IMG/VR virus record: IMGVR_UViG_3300010885_031536
Location: 1-36,210 of that record
Source of the DNA: a virus
Length of the DNA: 36,210 bases
Strand: one strand, 5' to 3'
Below the pieces are notes generated by a model. The model searched no databases. It was not told the origin of the DNA and saw nothing but the letters and a program-made list of their open reading frames with translations. The translations under genes and the position numbers were made by a program. This document shows, in pieces, positions 6,948 to 14,501 of this stretch (positions are counted from its first letter, which is position 1; the number at the start of each line of letters is the position of its first letter).

Positions 6948-9317
6948 ATGTCAAGTGGATTACCATTTCTAGCACCATTGAAAGATTGGGTTAAAACCAA
7001 ATTAGAAACACGTGAAAAAAATACTCAATTATCATCACGTTTATCTCCGTTTATAATATTAAGTTCGGCAGCAGTTGTATTAAACGATACTCCAAAAGGA
7101 GATGGTAAATCAGATGGTGCGGATTACAATGGTGTAAAAGAGGCAATAAAATCTCTTGTTAAAGATGGGAAGTATAGTGGTGTAAAGTATTATGGATGCA
7201 TTGTTGCAAATACTACTGATACCAACAAACTATATCAAACTGCCAACACAATAGTTGGATATGATTTAAATGGAAAAGCCATTACAGTGGATGGTGAAAC
7301 TAACAGAAGAGTATCTGTTCCGATTATAACAAGTTTAGAAATAGATACGCAAGGTGGAAACAATACCGTAAAAACTGCAAGATTGGATATTATGGTATTT
7401 ACATTGAAGCAATTGGAAATGCTTGAATTATTCTTTTTACGTCCTGGTATGAATGTTGTTTTGGAATATGGTAATAACGCAGATATAACTACACATACTA
7501 ATGAAATAAATAGTCGTTTGTTTGCAAATAAAAACTATGAAAACTATAAAACGGCATATACTAATTTGTTTACACATGGTGCGGATTTAACAATAGATAA
7601 CCCATACAAAAACGCAAAAGAATCATATTTAAAAACATTAAAACAAACCGATGGTAATTATGATTTTATGGCAGGCAAGGTCGCAAACTTTAGATTATCA
7701 CCAGATGCAAGTGGTGCATATAAAGTTAACTTAGAAATATCAGCCGGAAACGAATTACAATTATGGATGCCACTTCGTCAATCTGAAGATAAATCAACGG
7801 TTGATAGAAAATCCAAAAAAGATACACCATTAGCTACATATGGTTCTTGGGTTAGTAAAATTGCATCGGATTTTGGATTACCTGTACTTTTCAAAGAACT
7901 GCCAGAATCAAAGTGGAAAAACGAGTTTTTTAATTGGGGTATTGTAGTTGGTAAGGATGCAAAAGGACCAACGTTTTCCAAAGAACCATATATCTCAATG
8001 AGATTGATTATAGAGTTGATAAATCACTTTCAGGTATTTAAAACGAATAATCATTTAATAACCGTACCATATTATACCAACAAAGATAAAAAAGAATCAT
8101 TCATACCTATAAGTTCTAATAAATATATAATGTCATCGTCCGATGATATAATATTTCCTGGGTTTTTACCATCTATAAAGGTATCAACTGCAAAAGAAAC
8201 AAAAGACCAAATAATCATAGATAAAAAAGAAAAACATATAGATGCAAGGATAAATGGATATTCATTTTCAGTATCAGCAGATGTAATACCAAAAGAGTAT
8301 CCACTAATAGACCAAAATGGTAATCAAACAACAATAGATGCAAGTGGAATAGTTTCATTAAATGGTGATGCAAAAAATGTACCATCTACCGTTGGTAATT
8401 TATTAAATGTATTTATAAAATATAGTACATTTTTACAAATGTATGATGAATCATATGTACAGGCAGACCTTTTAAATAAATTATTGGATTTGATAAATGA
8501 TAGTATCTATGGATTAGCCAGCTTGGAGTTATCAAAACCATCTGATACTCCTGGTAATGAACCATTGACAATAATTGATACAAAAATATCAGCGCATAAA
8601 CCAAATAATATTGATAAAAATAGCATATACAGATTTAAGATAGGACCTATCGGTTCTATTATACAAGATTTTAACTTTAATATGGAGTTAAGTTCGTTAA
8701 TGCAAGCACAAGCATTATATTCATCACAACTGGCATTAAACTCATTGGTTGCTGATGGAAGTTTTGTATCCGGATCGGTAGTTGCAAATACATCACCAAT
8801 TACTGGAGCAGATTTTTCTTACCAAACCAATTCCGATGGATATTATTCCATAAATACAATAGAATTGGCAATTGTAAAAGATGCGGCAGAATTGAACAAT
8901 AAACAGATAAAGGATAAACCAGGCATTGTTACTAAAGAAGAAGTAGCTAAAGATGCGAATGGTAAACCAATTGTTATGAGTGATGTTCTTCAAAAGAAGT
9001 TTACACGATTTAGAAACTCAAGTATTACAGATAAAAACGGAGTAGCAATGATATACGATGGGCAGGCTTTAATTTTAAATGCTCTTGAAATAAAAACAGA
9101 TGATACTGTATCTGCATTAACTCAATTTGATATAACTATCGGAATAGACGGGTTGGCGGGATTGAGTTGTGGTGAGTTTTTCTATATAGATGGGGTTCCT
9201 GAAATATATAATAAGAATGGATATTTTCAAATAACAAATGTTAAGCATGGTATAAGTGATGCTGGTTGGAAAACTACAATAGAAGCCGGTTATAGAATTG
9301 ACCATACCGTAAAGTAA
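6948..9317 (+). CDS. Large baseplate hub protein, gp27-like
   Basis: A 789-residue protein. The N-terminal third contains the motif VPIITSLEIDTQGG and then ARLDIMVFTLKQLEMLELFF leading to LRPGMNVVLEYG, typical of phage hub proteins. The C-terminus GYFQITNVKHGISDAGWKTT followed by IEAGYR is a strong hallmark of gp27/VgrG-type hub domains (ligand or structure, then H-x-I-x-x-x-G-W-x-T-x-I-x-A). It should form the central baseplate hub around the tail tube and spike. No lysozyme domain is visible, unlike T4 gp5. It follows the LysM gene by five bases and precedes a small structural-type ORF by eight. Length exceeds T4 gp27, so it may combine hub and other roles. Confidence 0.7.
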   Translation: MSSGLPFLAPLKDWVKTKLETREKNTQLSSRLSPFIILSSAAVVLNDTPKGDGKSDGADYNGVKEAIKSLVKDGKYSGVKYYGCIVANTTDTNKLYQTANTIVGYDLNGKAITVDGETNRRVSVPIITSLEIDTQGGNNTVKTARLDIMVFTLKQLEMLELFFLRPGMNVVLEYGNNADITTHTNEINSRLFANKNYENYKTAYTNLFTHGADLTIDNPYKNAKESYLKTLKQTDGNYDFMAGKVANFRLSPDASGAYKVNLEISAGNELQLWMPLRQSEDKSTVDRKSKKDTPLATYGSWVSKIASDFGLPVLFKELPESKWKNEFFNWGIVVGKDAKGPTFSKEPYISMRLIIELINHFQVFKTNNHLITVPYYTNKDKKESFIPISSNKYIMSSSDDIIFPGFLPSIKVSTAKETKDQIIIDKKEKHIDARINGYSFSVSADVIPKEYPLIDQNGNQTTIDASGIVSLNGDAKNVPSTVGNLLNVFIKYSTFLQMYDESYVQADLLNKLLDLINDSIYGLASLELSKPSDTPGNEPLTIIDTKISAHKPNNIDKNSIYRFKIGPIGSIIQDFNFNMELSSLMQAQALYSSQLALNSLVADGSFVSGSVVANTSPITGADFSYQTNSDGYYSINTIELAIVKDAAELNNKQIKDKPGIVTKEEVAKDANGKPIVMSDVLQKKFTRFRNSSITDKNGVAMIYDGQALILNALEIKTDDTVSALTQFDITIGIDGLAGLSCGEFFYIDGVPEIYNKNGYFQITNVKHGISDAGWKTTIEAGYRIDHTVK

Positions 9318-9324
9318 TATAATA

Positions 9325-9702
9325 ATGTATAAAGATTTAATTAAAGATAAAAATATATATTCATTACATTTGCCAACTACAATTGTGCCATCTCCAACTA
9401 AATTGGATTATACAAATGGTAGTATTCGTAGATATTTTACACAAAGGGTAAATGATACTAATGGGTTTGTATTCGAAATAGATTCGGATATATATCAGAT
9501 ATTGATAATGAATCCACATTGGAAAACATTAGATATGAAATGGAGAATCGCAGGACCGGCAGATATGGTATACGATTCCAATGGAGCAGTTTCTGATATG
9601 GGTGTTATAGCATCTAATAAAGCATCAATTGGTATAGCATCGACTACAATAAAAAATATATCATTATATTTACCAAATCTTTTACAATTTTACATCAAAT
9701 AA
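9325..9702 (+). CDS. Small tail-operon protein, unknown
   Basis: A 125-residue protein, mostly beta-strand by composition, with the motif SIRRYFTQRVNDTNGFVFEI and PHWKTLDMKWRIAGP. I do not recognise a named family, though short proteins of this look occur near baseplate genes in other T4-like phages. It starts eight bases after the hub gene, which implies co-transcription and a role in the baseplate or tail. It is the last gene of the structural block; a new promoter of a different class follows. Confidence 0.65.
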   Translation: MYKDLIKDKNIYSLHLPTTIVPSPTKLDYTNGSIRRYFTQRVNDTNGFVFEIDSDIYQILIMNPHWKTLDMKWRIAGPADMVYDSNGAVSDMGVIASNKASIGIASTTIKNISLYLPNLLQFYIK

Positions 9703-9703
9703 T

Positions 9704-9734
9704 TTGGAAATTCGGAAATTAATTCGTACATTTG
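9704..9734 (+). promoter_or_regulatory. Bacteroidota-type promoter for the PolA-like gene
   Basis: TTG (9704-9706), 20 bases, TACATTTG (9727-9734), matching TTG-N~20-TAnnTTTG. The ATG at 9741 is only seven bases beyond the -7 element, so the transcript should be leaderless or nearly so. Confidence 0.7.
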
Positions 9735-9740
9735 AATTGT

Positions 9741-11027
9741 ATGAATATAATAGAAGAGATAGAACAACTACGATTACTTAAAAGTGATAACGTAGAATTA
9801 ATAATCCCAATCTGGAGTTCTCCTAAAGGACACGAGTTGGGATTTCCTATTAGTTTTGCATATATCCGAACAACCGATTCGGACTACATTATAAACTTCA
9901 CCCACATAGATGCAAATAAGGTACAACCATTCCCATTGGGCAAGTTAGCAAACGAAAATACATTAGTTTTGGGCAATAGGTATATAAACTCAATAGGAAT
10001 CGATTTTGAGTGGGTTTACTTTGAAGAGTATGGTAAACCATTCATATTCAATGAGTTCGTAGAATCTCTTTATAAGTGGTATAGAAACGATTTTACTGAG
10101 TTAAATGAGTGTATACCCTTGATGAAATGGTATGAGTTACTGAAAACTATCCCAATCATCAGAAATAGAAAAAGTTGGTACAAAAAATATTCAGATAGTA
10201 TCACACAATTGGGAAGGCTGGAAGGGGCTGGGGTAGCAGTCGATGTGGAAAAATTTATTGATAGATTTAATTTCCAACGTAGATATATGTCACTTCTGCC
10301 AGAACCACAGGAAACGGCATTAGTTAGCACGAAGTACAATCCATATACGGTAACCGGTCGACCATCGAATCATCATCTAAATGTGAATTGGAGTGCTCTA
10401 AATAAATCCGATGGGACTCGTAATCTAATTCGTAGCCGGTTTGTAGGAGGTAAGTTGGTTATGTTTGATTATGAGGCATACCATCTACGCATTATATCTG
10501 CACTTATCGGATACAAACTTCCATTGGGAGAAAGTGTTCACCAACATCTTGCCGAATTATACGGAGTGGATTATGAAACCGGTAAGGGTATTACGTTTAA
10601 GTATCTGTACGGAGGGTTAGATGAAACTGCACGAACGATTCCGTTTTTTGCTAAAGTAGAATCGTATATTAGAGAGTTATATGTAAAGGTGATGGGTGAA
10701 GGTGTTTTAACTACACCAATACTGAAGAGAGAAATACCATTGGATAGAATTGATAAACCAAACGAACAAAAGATATTTAATTATCTATTACAGGCGCTGG
10801 AAACCGAGATTAACTATACGAAGATGCCTGCTATGTTAGATTGGTTTGTTGGTAAGGAATCGAAATTGGTTTTATATACCTATGATGCGTATCTAATAGA
10901 TTGCCATCCGAATGAGATACAATCGGTAGTGGATGAGTTACCAAAGTTAATGGAACGAGGTGGTTTTCCGGTCAAAGGGTATTCCGGTGATACTTATGGT
11001 GATTTAACATCTTTTAACATTTTTTAA
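9741..11027 (+). CDS. Reduced family A DNA polymerase-like protein
   Basis: A 428-residue protein with the polymerase core of family A (Pol I). TVTGRPSN (about 203-210) matches the TGRLSS element. FDYEAYHLRIISALIG (about 242-257) is motif A with its catalytic Asp at about 243. GKGITFKYLYGG (about 281-292) is motif B, keeping the Lys, Phe, Tyr and Gly of the O-helix. YTYDAYLID (about 379-387) is motif C with its Asp kept. Odd points: the HDE triad of motif C is YDA, and the O-helix Arg four before the Lys is replaced. No clear 3'-5' exonuclease motifs are visible in the first 160 residues. The phage also encodes a complete family B polymerase, so this one may be accessory (repair or priming) or non-replicative. 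Start ATG 9741 is chosen over the TTG at 9732, which overlaps the promoter. Confidence 0.75.
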   Translation: MNIIEEIEQLRLLKSDNVELIIPIWSSPKGHELGFPISFAYIRTTDSDYIINFTHIDANKVQPFPLGKLANENTLVLGNRYINSIGIDFEWVYFEEYGKPFIFNEFVESLYKWYRNDFTELNECIPLMKWYELLKTIPIIRNRKSWYKKYSDSITQLGRLEGAGVAVDVEKFIDRFNFQRRYMSLLPEPQETALVSTKYNPYTVTGRPSNHHLNVNWSALNKSDGTRNLIRSRFVGGKLVMFDYEAYHLRIISALIGYKLPLGESVHQHLAELYGVDYETGKGITFKYLYGGLDETARTIPFFAKVESYIRELYVKVMGEGVLTTPILKREIPLDRIDKPNEQKIFNYLLQALETEINYTKMPAMLDWFVGKESKLVLYTYDAYLIDCHPNEIQSVVDELPKLMERGGFPVKGYSGDTYGDLTSFNIF

Positions 11028-11043
11028 CTAAAAGGATTTGGCA
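11013..11043 (+). repeat. 31-nt promoter-associated repeat, copy 1
   Basis: TTTAACATTTTTTAACTAAA followed by A, then GG and ATTTGGCA. The same 31 bases with two mismatches occur at 28001-28031. In both places the last bases supply the -33 TTG of a promoter. Upstream there are three TTTAAC units at about ten-base spacing (11003-11032). The element overlaps the 3' end of the PolA-like gene. Confidence 0.7.
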
Positions 11044-11068
11044 GTCTGGCGTAGAATTGTTATCTTTA
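11038..11068 (+). promoter_or_regulatory. Bacteroidota-type promoter for the 39-residue peptide gene
   Basis: TTG (11038-11040), 20 bases, TATCTTTA (11061-11068). It is preceded by the 31-nt repeat and followed by a 46-base leader ending in AAAAATAAAAAGTT before ATG 11115. Confidence 0.6.
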
Positions 11069-11114
11069 TGTATTGAGTTTAGAGAGAGTTATCAATCATT
11101 AAAAATAAAAAGTT

Positions 11115-11234
11115 ATGAAAAATGGAGACAGTGATCAGGACAGATCTGTTCTATTAGTTGGAGCAGTAATTGGGTTTTTACTCATAGGCATAATCACAGG
11201 CGTATATGCGCTGGTAATTAATTTAACAAGATAG
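11115..11234 (+). CDS. 39-residue single-pass membrane peptide
   Basis: A short ORF: MKNGDSDQDRSVLLVGAVIG then FLLIGIITGVYALVINLTR. The first 11 residues are polar; residues 12-37 form one convincing transmembrane helix with small residues (G, A) along it; the end is basic. It has its own promoter (11038-11068) and a leader AAAAATAAAAAGTT directly before the ATG, matching other start sites in this genome, so it is very likely expressed. Candidate roles for such peptides in phages include holin-like, superinfection-exclusion or envelope-remodelling activity; none can be chosen from sequence. It lies before a 95-codon ORF that lacks a start. Confidence 0.6.
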   Translation: MKNGDSDQDRSVLLVGAVIGFLLIGIITGVYALVINLTR

Positions 11235-11242
11235 AGGTATGA

Positions 11243-11530
11243 TCAACCGGTCCTCAATGGAAATCGGCACTTGAAGTATTCAAATCATTTAAGAAAGGTG
11301 CGTTACATACCATAGAGTTTAAGACTGAAGGGTCTGACACTTGGTTAAACGTATTTGCCCGAAAAGGAAACAAAATCGTTCTTATGGACACTCAGTTATT
11401 TGAAGATATGAAAGTTGGTGATATCAATCAGGATTGGTCTAACACTAACCTATACAACTACCAACAATACAAAGCAGTTAACGCTAAGAATTGGGCTTCT
11501 AACGCTTTCGTTATTAACGAAGGTAATTAA
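11243..11530 (+). CDS. 95-codon ORF with no usable start codon (start frameshifted or non-standard)
   Basis: The frame is open from a TGA at 11240-11242 to TAA at 11528-11530 and reads like a real protein: STGPQWKSALEVFKSFKKGA at its beginning, then IEFKTEGSDTWLNVFARKGN, ending NWASNAFVINEGN. There is no ATG, GTG or TTG near the beginning; the first in-frame ATG (11384) is internal. An ATG at 11239 is one base out of frame (ATG A TCA ACC), so a single inserted A would explain it: MSTGPQWKS... Codon use favours AAC and GCT, unlike most neighbours but like the start of the SSB gene, suggesting high expression. It could be a sequencing error, a real frameshift mutation or an unusual start. I do not recognise the family. 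Confidence 0.5.
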   Translation, partial: STGPQWKSALEVFKSFKKGALHTIEFKTEGSDTWLNVFARKGNKIVLMDTQLFEDMKVGDINQDWSNTNLYNYQQYKAVNAKNWASNAFVINEGN

Positions 11531-11560
11531 TCGGTTCAATATTGTTGGATTTACTAAAAT

Positions 11561-11576
11561 GTTATATATTTATAAC
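11561..11576. promoter_or_regulatory. Late-type TATTTATA motif inside a palindrome, upstream of 11598
   Basis: GTTATA-TATT-TATAAC is a perfect 6-bp inverted repeat with a 4-base centre, and it contains TATTTATA (11567-11574). The ATG at 11598 is 23 bases beyond the motif. A TTG lies upstream with 17-base spacing to TATATTTA, so a weak housekeeping promoter is also possible. The palindrome could be an operator. Confidence 0.4.
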
Positions 11577-11597
11577 ATATACTTATAATTAAACATT

Positions 11598-11816
11598 ATG
11601 AAGCTAAAATTGCTTATAACCCAATCTAATACCATTGTTCCTAAAAAATCTTTGAACGAAGGTGTTAACAATACTATGATTTTGGATACGGTAGAATCTA
11701 TACAAAATGCTATTAAAGTATTGAAGCGTGATAATACGTTACCTAAATCGGAAACTGATAAATTATTCACAGCAGCATCACCATTAGTAAAAATATTACT
11801 AAAATTAGTAAAATAA
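11598..11816 (+). CDS. 72-residue protein, possible internal (capsid-targeted) protein
   Basis: A small, lysine-rich helical protein of unknown family. The N-terminus MKLKLLITQSNTIVPKKSLN is followed by E-G at 21-22. LNE^G fits the hydrophobic-x-E^small-residue pattern cut by T4 prohead protease gp21 from internal proteins. It heads a run of genes with similar N-termini (11843, 12524, 14334) and is preceded by a TATTTATA motif. A virion-internal role is inference from this pattern only. Confidence 0.6.
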   Translation: MKLKLLITQSNTIVPKKSLNEGVNNTMILDTVESIQNAIKVLKRDNTLPKSETDKLFTAASPLVKILLKLVK

Positions 11817-11842
11817 ACAATTAAAAACAAAAACTTGAAATT

Positions 11843-12481
11843 ATGAAATTAAGAGAATTTAAAGAAATACTTCGTGAAGAAGTTCGTAAGGCATTGCAAG
11901 AGATGGAGTTTGCAAATCAAAAAAACTTTGATGCTTATAATAAAGCACATACGCTTCGTCCAACTACCAAAGTAACCATTGCAGGTAAATCAACAACGGC
12001 AGGACAAGCAGCTGGTAAATCAGTATCATCTAACCAACCAGTTAAAGGAGCTAATTTGTTTAAGCAGAATGCTGATAGTGGATTAGGATGGGGACCTGAA
12101 AATGACAGAACATCTGTTACTCAACTTCCAAAGAAAGCATCTGATTTAGATGATTCACATGCGGATGTAATATCAAAAGCGATGAAGAATGATGCGGGAA
12201 TTAAAGGAACTACCGATATTGATGATAATAGTGGAGCTATCAGATTCACTTCAGGTGATGGTGATGAACCAACCTATACGTTATATTTTGGAGCTAATGA
12301 TGACTATGGCAAACCAGATGAATTTAGAGTAACGTTAGAGCCCACTTATGGTAATGATCCAGCTAACTTAGATGGAAAATACGATAAAGCATTTAAATCA
12401 CCAAAAGATGCTATGAGTTATATGATTACAGTTGCTAAAAAACATCGTAAGGAACTACAAATGGATGATTCTGATAATTAG
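11843..12481 (+). CDS. 212-residue protein, possible internal virion protein
   Basis: Unknown family. The N-terminus MKLREFKEILREEVRKALQE is an amphipathic helix reminiscent of capsid-targeting or scaffold-interacting peptides. Residues 30-100 are S-, T-, G- and Q-rich and probably disordered. From about 100 there is a compact acidic domain (IRFTSGDGDEPTYTLYFGAN), and the C-terminus is helical and charged. No cysteine is present. The leader AATTAAAAACAAAAACTTGAAATT before the ATG matches the genome's A-rich start context. It lies 26 bases after the preceding gene and 42 before the next, so the set is likely one operon. Function not known. Confidence 0.65.
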   Translation: MKLREFKEILREEVRKALQEMEFANQKNFDAYNKAHTLRPTTKVTIAGKSTTAGQAAGKSVSSNQPVKGANLFKQNADSGLGWGPENDRTSVTQLPKKASDLDDSHADVISKAMKNDAGIKGTTDIDDNSGAIRFTSGDGDEPTYTLYFGANDDYGKPDEFRVTLEPTYGNDPANLDGKYDKAFKSPKDAMSYMITVAKKHRKELQMDDSDN

Positions 12482-12523
12482 AAAGCAAAATATAAAATTA
12501 AAGTATAACTAAAAAATAGATAA

Positions 12524-14308
12524 ATGTTTCCAAACTTTGAAGAAATCTTATTGGAACTAAGTTACAGAACAGACAACGGTATCGTTGATTTGAGTAAACC
12601 TGCCCATGTATCACAATTGATTCGGATTCTGGAAGAATACAACATCCCTAATCCGAATCAACTTGCAGAATCGGCTAGTCACATTTGGAATAGTTTAAAT
12701 GAAGCCGATGAATTTAAAGCTCTAAATAAGAATGGTACGGTATCCACATTTGGTTCGGCAAAAGCTAGAGATACTGCCATAAAGAGTGGTAGTCATACTA
12801 CAATTAAAACAAATGGTGGTAAACCAAAAAATGAACCCGTAGTTAAACAAAACATATTCCCAACGGCAAATACTAAACAGTCGGATATTTCCAATGATAA
12901 AGTAATTAATGGTAGAAGTAAAGAGTTGAATAATACTAATCCATTATCAACCGATGAGTATACTAAGGATTTAGAGCCAGATGATGCTGAGTTTGCTATT
13001 AAGAATAAAAAGTTTGCAAACCCAATACCACCACAACCATTTAAATTACCAGATTCAATTCGTAATAATCCAAAATATCCAAAAAAATATGTAAAACTTT
13101 TGGAAAGAATGATGAATACGCAACAAACTGGTAATGCTACGAAATTATCACATTATTCCGATCTTAAAGGCGGACAAGGTAAACTACCAGCACAGGCCGG
13201 TGAACTTATGGCTATGATGGGAGTTACTATGAATGATAATGAGTTTAAAGAATTTAAAAATTCGATTTCATCACATATAGATTCACTAACAAAACCTAAA
13301 AAATTAGTAAGTGATAGTTCTAGAATAGTTACTAAATCGTGGTTAACATCTGCCGAAGCTCAACGAAAAGGTATTCTAAAAAGAATATCAAAACAATATC
13401 CCGGATATCAGGTAGCAGCATCGGCATGGGATACGAAATCCGATGTAGAAGCATTGGGTATGGATGATTATTCAAATAAAGGATTTTCTACGGATATCTT
13501 TTTAAGATTAGAAAATTCGAAAGGTGAACCAATTTTGGATGAAATATCTTTGAAAAAAGATTTAAATGTAAACTTACTAAATTCAGGAACAGGTAAATTC
13601 TTTGAATGGATTGGTAAAGATAATGTACCTGATAACATAAATCCTCAAAAGTTTGCAAAATCCGAAAGAGATACCTTATCAAAATTCTGTAAAGATAACG
13701 CAGATAGTATTAAAAAATTAGTTAAATCAGACCCACAATTACAACGTGTAATGCAAGAAAAGGGTATCGATTTTGAAACAGCATTAGATGATACATTTAA
13801 TGGTAAGGGTAATCGTCATAAGACAAAAGTTCTTCTCGAATCCGTAAGGTCTTTACAACGAAATGGAGATACTAATGCAGATAATCTAATTTCTGGTATG
13901 GATAAGGCACATGCGGATTATGTTTCAAATTGTATTACTGCAATAACTACAAATGATAAGTTAAAAGAAGGTATGTTGAATGAGATTAAATCAGAATTCC
14001 CACTAAAATCTGTTGCTGATAACGAAGAAAGTGTTGTGTTGGGTGAATATGTTCTTGATAAGAGCACTATGAAACATATATTTGGAACAAGTGATTTTGA
14101 TGAATTTAAACAAGGATTAATATCAGAATCAGGTCCACCACCATTCATTGCATACCGTGTTAAGGTTGGTGGTAGAGTTATACCAATTGCTAATATTGAT
14201 GTTAGAGAAGATGGTAGAAACTATGGTGGTCAGTTTAAATTTGAAATGTCACTCAATAAAGAGTTCTCTTCGGAAATTATGAAAGCAAATAAAGAAATTT
14301 ACGGATAA
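12524..14308 (+). CDS. 594-residue putative virion-associated protein with nuclease-like segment
   Basis: Unknown as a whole. The first 65 residues (LLELSYRTDNGIVDLSKPAH then LIRILEEYNIPNPNQLAE) resemble a short helical module that I associate with other T4-like phage proteins. SLNE^AD near residue 65 fits a gp21-type processing site. A low-complexity linker follows (70-160). The central part contains GFSTDIFLRL (about 324-333) and then DEISLKKD (about 343-350) followed by NLLNSGTGKF. This D...(E)xSxK layout is compatible with a PD-(D/E)XK nuclease core, though I cannot confirm it. The remaining 200 residues are helical. If it is packaged and ejected, it would be a candidate effector acting on host DNA. 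Confidence is high for the gene and low for the function. Confidence 0.6.
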   Translation: MFPNFEEILLELSYRTDNGIVDLSKPAHVSQLIRILEEYNIPNPNQLAESASHIWNSLNEADEFKALNKNGTVSTFGSAKARDTAIKSGSHTTIKTNGGKPKNEPVVKQNIFPTANTKQSDISNDKVINGRSKELNNTNPLSTDEYTKDLEPDDAEFAIKNKKFANPIPPQPFKLPDSIRNNPKYPKKYVKLLERMMNTQQTGNATKLSHYSDLKGGQGKLPAQAGELMAMMGVTMNDNEFKEFKNSISSHIDSLTKPKKLVSDSSRIVTKSWLTSAEAQRKGILKRISKQYPGYQVAASAWDTKSDVEALGMDDYSNKGFSTDIFLRLENSKGEPILDEISLKKDLNVNLLNSGTGKFFEWIGKDNVPDNINPQKFAKSERDTLSKFCKDNADSIKKLVKSDPQLQRVMQEKGIDFETALDDTFNGKGNRHKTKVLLESVRSLQRNGDTNADNLISGMDKAHADYVSNCITAITTNDKLKEGMLNEIKSEFPLKSVADNEESVVLGEYVLDKSTMKHIFGTSDFDEFKQGLISESGPPPFIAYRVKVGGRVIPIANIDVREDGRNYGGQFKFEMSLNKEFSSEIMKANKEIYG

Positions 14309-14333
14309 TAACCCATAATTAATAACTAAACCT

Positions 14334-14420
14334 ATGATTAAATTAGCATCGTTAATCGCAGAAGGCAAACCACCTAAACAAAAACCAAAGGGTGGAAAGA
14401 AGCCAAAAGTTAGAACATAG
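14334..14420 (+). CDS. 28-residue basic peptide with capsid-targeting-like N-terminus
   Basis: A very short ORF: MIKLASLIAE then GKPPKQKPKGGKKPKVRT. The first ten residues resemble the T4 capsid-targeting peptide (MKTYQEFIAE), and IAE^G fits gp21-type cleavage. The rest is a lysine/proline-rich tail that would bind DNA, as do T4 internal peptides. It follows the 594-residue gene by 25 bases and is closed by an inverted repeat at 14434-14470. It may be a real internal peptide or a decayed remnant of a longer gene. Confidence 0.4.
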   Translation: MIKLASLIAEGKPPKQKPKGGKKPKVRT

Positions 14421-14433
14421 TGGTATATTAACA

Positions 14434-14470
14434 AAATAAGTATGTTTTAAAATAAATTCAATACTTATTT
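14434..14470. terminator. AT-rich 10-bp inverted repeat after the internal-protein operon
   Basis: AAATAAGTAT (14434-14443) pairs perfectly with ATACTTATTT (14461-14470) around a 17-base loop. It sits after the 28-residue ORF and before the gene at 14502. No long T-run follows, so it may be a weak terminator, an mRNA-stabilising hairpin or an operator. Confidence 0.35.
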
Positions 14471-14501
14471 AGAGTTGATAATAACATAATATACCTAATA
14501 T

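Noticed and set aside
9732-9740. TTG start for the PolA-like gene
   Set aside because: The TTG is part of the TACATTTG promoter element; ATG 9741 lies just downstream in the same frame.
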